Assembly (NCBI RefSeq): GCF_900110885.1
Contig: NZ_FOFJ01000006.1
Coordinates: 1-64,000, forward strand
DNA: 64,000 nucleotides
Direction: 5' to 3'
Source of the DNA: Azotobacter beijerinckii
GTDB taxonomy: Bacteria > Pseudomonadota > Gammaproteobacteria > Pseudomonadales > Pseudomonadaceae
Part shown: positions 61,989 through 64,000 of the stretch, one piece after another
How positions within the stretch are numbered: position 1 is the stretch's first letter
Layout of the letters: every line of letters begins with the position of its first letter
Program-made: the position numbers and the translations under genes
The notes under the pieces: generated by a model
Databases searched by the model: none
Seen by the model: the letters and a program-made list of their open reading frames with translations, nothing else
Told to the model about the DNA's origin: nothing

Positions 61989-64000
61989 ATGGAGGAAATC
62001 GACGCCCGCCTGCGCGAGGAGGTTCGCCTGCTCGGCGAGTTGCTTGGCGAATACATCCATGCCCAGTGCGGCGAGCGCTTCTTCGACAAGATCGAGCGCA
62101 TCCGCCTGGGGGCCAAGACGGGGCGCCTCGGCTCGGAGGAGGGCGCCGAACAGCTGACCAGCACCCTGGGCGAGCTGCAGGATGACGAGCTGCTGCCGGT
62201 GGCGCGGGCTTTCAGCCAGTTCCTCAACCTGGCCAACATCGCCGAGCAGTATCACGAGATTCGCCGCCGCGGCCCCGACGAGCCGGTCCCCTTCGCGCTG
62301 CGCGCCCTGCCCGAGCTGCTCGGCCGGCTGCTCGCCGGCGGGCATGCCGCCGACGCGCTGGCCCGCCAGCTCGGCCGGTTGGAGATCGATCTGGTGCTCA
62401 CCGCCCATCCCACCGAGGTGACGCGCCGCACCCTGATCCGCAAGTACGAGGCGATCGCCGCCGAGCTGGCGGTGCTGGATCACAGCGACTTGCTGTCGGC
62501 CGAGCGCGAAGAGGTGCGCGAACGCCTGCGCCGGTTGATCGCCGAGGCCTGGCACACCGACGAGATCCGCCGCAGTCGGCCGACGCCGGTGGACGAGGCC
62601 AAATGGGGGTTCTCGGTGGTCGAGCATTCCCTCTGGCAGGCCGTGCCGGCCTTCCTGCGCAGCGTCGACCGGGCGCTGCACCAGGCCACCGGGCTGCATC
62701 TGCCGCTGGGGGCGGCGCCGATCCGCTTCTCCTCCTGGATGGGCGGCGACCGCGACGGCAATCCCAATGTCACCGCAGCGGTCACCCGCGAGGTGCTGCT
62801 GCTGGCGCGCTGGGCGGCCGCCGATCTCTATCTGCGCGATGTCGACCAGCTGGCCGCCGAGCTGTCCATGCAGGAGGCGAGCAGCGAGCTGCGCGCCCAG
62901 GTTGGCGAGGTCGACGAGCCCTACCGGATCCTGCTCAAGCAGCTGCGCGAGCGCCTGCTCGCCACCCGCGACTGGGCGGCGGCGGCCCAGCACGGCGAGC
63001 CACTGCGGTCGTCGGCGGTATTGCAGAGCAACCGCGAACTCCTGCAGCCGCTGGAGCTTTGCTATCGCTCGCTGCATGCCTGCGGCATGGGGCTGATCGC
63101 CGACGGTCCGCTGCTCGACTGCCTGCGCCGGGCGGCCACCTTCGGCCTGTTCCTGGTGCGCCTGGACATCCGTCAGGACGCCGCCCGGCATGCCGCGGCG
63201 CTCAGCGAGATCACCGAATACCTGGGGCTCGGTCGTTACGCCGAGTGGGACGAGGACGCCCGCACCGCCTTCCTGGTGCGCGAGCTGGACAATCGCCGGC
63301 CGCTGTTGCCGGTGCATTTTCCCGCCTCGGCGGAGACCGCCGAGGTCCTCGCCACCTGCCGCGAGGTGGCGCTGGCGCCGGCGGCCTCGCTGGGCTCCTA
63401 CGTCATCTCCATGGCCGGCGCGCCCTCCGACGTGCTGGCCGTGCAACTGCTGCTCAAGGAGTGCGGCCTGCAGCGGCCGATGCGCGTGGTGCCGCTGTTC
63501 GAGACCCTGGACGACCTGGAGCAGGCCGCGCCGACGGTGGAGCGGCTGCTGCTGCTGCCGGGCTACCGCGCCCGTCTGCACGGTCCGCAGGAGGTGATGA
63601 TCGGTTATTCCGACTCGGCCAAGGACGGCGGCACCACGGCCGCCGCCTGGGCGCAGTACCGCGCCCAGGAGGGGCTGGTGGAGGTCTGCCGCCGGCAGGG
63701 CGTCGAGCTGCTGCTGTTCCACGGCCGCGGCGGCACCGTCGGCCGCGGCGGCGGTCCGGCCCATGCGGCGATTCTCTCGCAGCCGCCGGGCTCGGTGGCC
63801 GGGCGCTTCCGCACCACAGAGCAGGGCGAGATGATCCGCTTCAAGTTCGGCCTGCCGGACACCGCCGTGCAGAACCTCAACCTCTACCTGGCGGCCGTCC
63901 TCGAGGCCACCCTGCAGCCGCCGCCGGCACCGGAGCCGGCCTGGCGGGAGCTGATGGACCGCCTGGCCGCCGACGGCCTGACCGCCTATCGCGGCGTGGT
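61989..64000 (+). CDS. ppc: Phosphoenolpyruvate carboxylase (3' end outside window)
   Basis: About 670 codons visible from ATG 61989 ([20 protein letters not shown]); the gene runs off the window edge. It carboxylates PEP to oxaloacetate. Key motifs: catalytic His in [45 protein letters not shown]; and the active-site loop [17 protein letters not shown]. The start agrees with what I recall of the Pseudomonas enzyme. The C-terminal regulatory part is not visible. Confidence 0.96.
   Translation, partial: MEEIDARLREEVRLLGELLGEYIHAQCGERFFDKIERIRLGAKTGRLGSEEGAEQLTSTLGELQDDELLPVARAFSQFLNLANIAEQYHEIRRRGPDEPVPFALRALPELLGRLLAGGHAADALARQLGRLEIDLVLTAHPTEVTRRTLIRKYEAIAAELAVLDHSDLLSAEREEVRERLRRLIAEAWHTDEIRRSRPTPVDEAKWGFSVVEHSLWQAVPAFLRSVDRALHQATGLHLPLGAAPIRFSSWMGGDRDGNPNVTAAVTREVLLLARWAAADLYLRDVDQLAAELSMQEASSELRAQVGEVDEPYRILLKQLRERLLATRDWAAAAQHGEPLRSSAVLQSNRELLQPLELCYRSLHACGMGLIADGPLLDCLRRAATFGLFLVRLDIRQDAARHAAALSEITEYLGLGRYAEWDEDARTAFLVRELDNRRPLLPVHFPASAETAEVLATCREVALAPAASLGSYVISMAGAPSDVLAVQLLLKECGLQRPMRVVPLFETLDDLEQAAPTVERLLLLPGYRARLHGPQEVMIGYSDSAKDGGTTAAAWAQYRAQEGLVEVCRRQGVELLLFHGRGGTVGRGGGPAHAAILSQPPGSVAGRFRTTEQGEMIRFKFGLPDTAVQNLNLYLAAVLEATLQPPPAPEPAWRELMDRLAADGLTAYRGV

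Noticed and set aside
61860..63764. A 634-codon minus-strand open frame opposite ppc
   Set aside because: Shadow of ppc, which has its catalytic motifs in the plus frame.

Overview
The window is high-GC gammaproteobacterial chromosome of the Pseudomonas/Azotobacter type. The best taxonomic marker is at 25039-25407, a 122-residue [2Fe-2S] protein that I recognise as the FeSII (Shethna II) protein. FeSII is known from Azotobacter, where it shields nitrogenase from oxygen. The housekeeping genes look pseudomonad and, from memory, run in roughly the order of the Pseudomonas aeruginosa purL-ffh-trmD-recJ-prfB-ppc region. I therefore read this as an Azotobacter species. I found no rRNA, tRNA, CRISPR array, prophage or transposase gene.

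1-10.8 kb is the accessory part. It holds two similar OprD-family porins (the first cut by the window edge), a 45-residue acidic protein with its own promoter and terminator, a haem/flavin transmembrane reductase and a 269-bp MITE-like element with 20-bp terminal inverted repeats. Next come a sigma-54 promoter with two upstream palindromes, the second porin, a GldA-type dehydrogenase and a 900-residue MalT/LuxR-type regulator. The dehydrogenase, regulator and porin together suggest an inducible uptake and oxidation module for a small polyol or alcohol. A putative membrane protein with an HEAGH motif follows.

10.8-21.3 kb carries a TldE/TldD-like metallopeptidase pair, a CcbP-like calcium-binding protein, an M23 peptidase, a VanX-type dipeptidase, xseA, an EamA transporter, a D-2-hydroxyacid dehydrogenase and a NERD-helicase. 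21.4-33.5 kb carries guaB and guaA (GMP synthesis), FeSII with an FNR/CydR-type promoter in an AT-rich island, a Tat-exported multicopper oxidase, tadA, mltF and purL.

33.2-50.6 kb is mostly core: a YqfO-like protein, an L,D-transpeptidase, two Nudix enzymes, purT, a CcsA-like assembly protein, ffh, the rpsP-rimM-trmD-rplS operon, a thioesterase, xerD-dsbC-hom-thrC, a DUF3509 protein, a CoA-transferase, a diguanylate cyclase and YaeQ. 50.7-64 kb holds recJ, an old-yellow-enzyme, prfB with its programmed frameshift, lysS, a TetR regulator, a QEGLA/DUF1704 protein, a four-gene overlapping operon (AIM24 protein, lipoprotein hydrolase, small membrane protein, macrodomain protein), a small pilus-annotated protein and ppc, cut by the window end.

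The observations most worth following are the FeSII promoter, the sigma-54 control region of porin 2, the small acidic gene and the inverted-repeat mosaic at 3315-3629.
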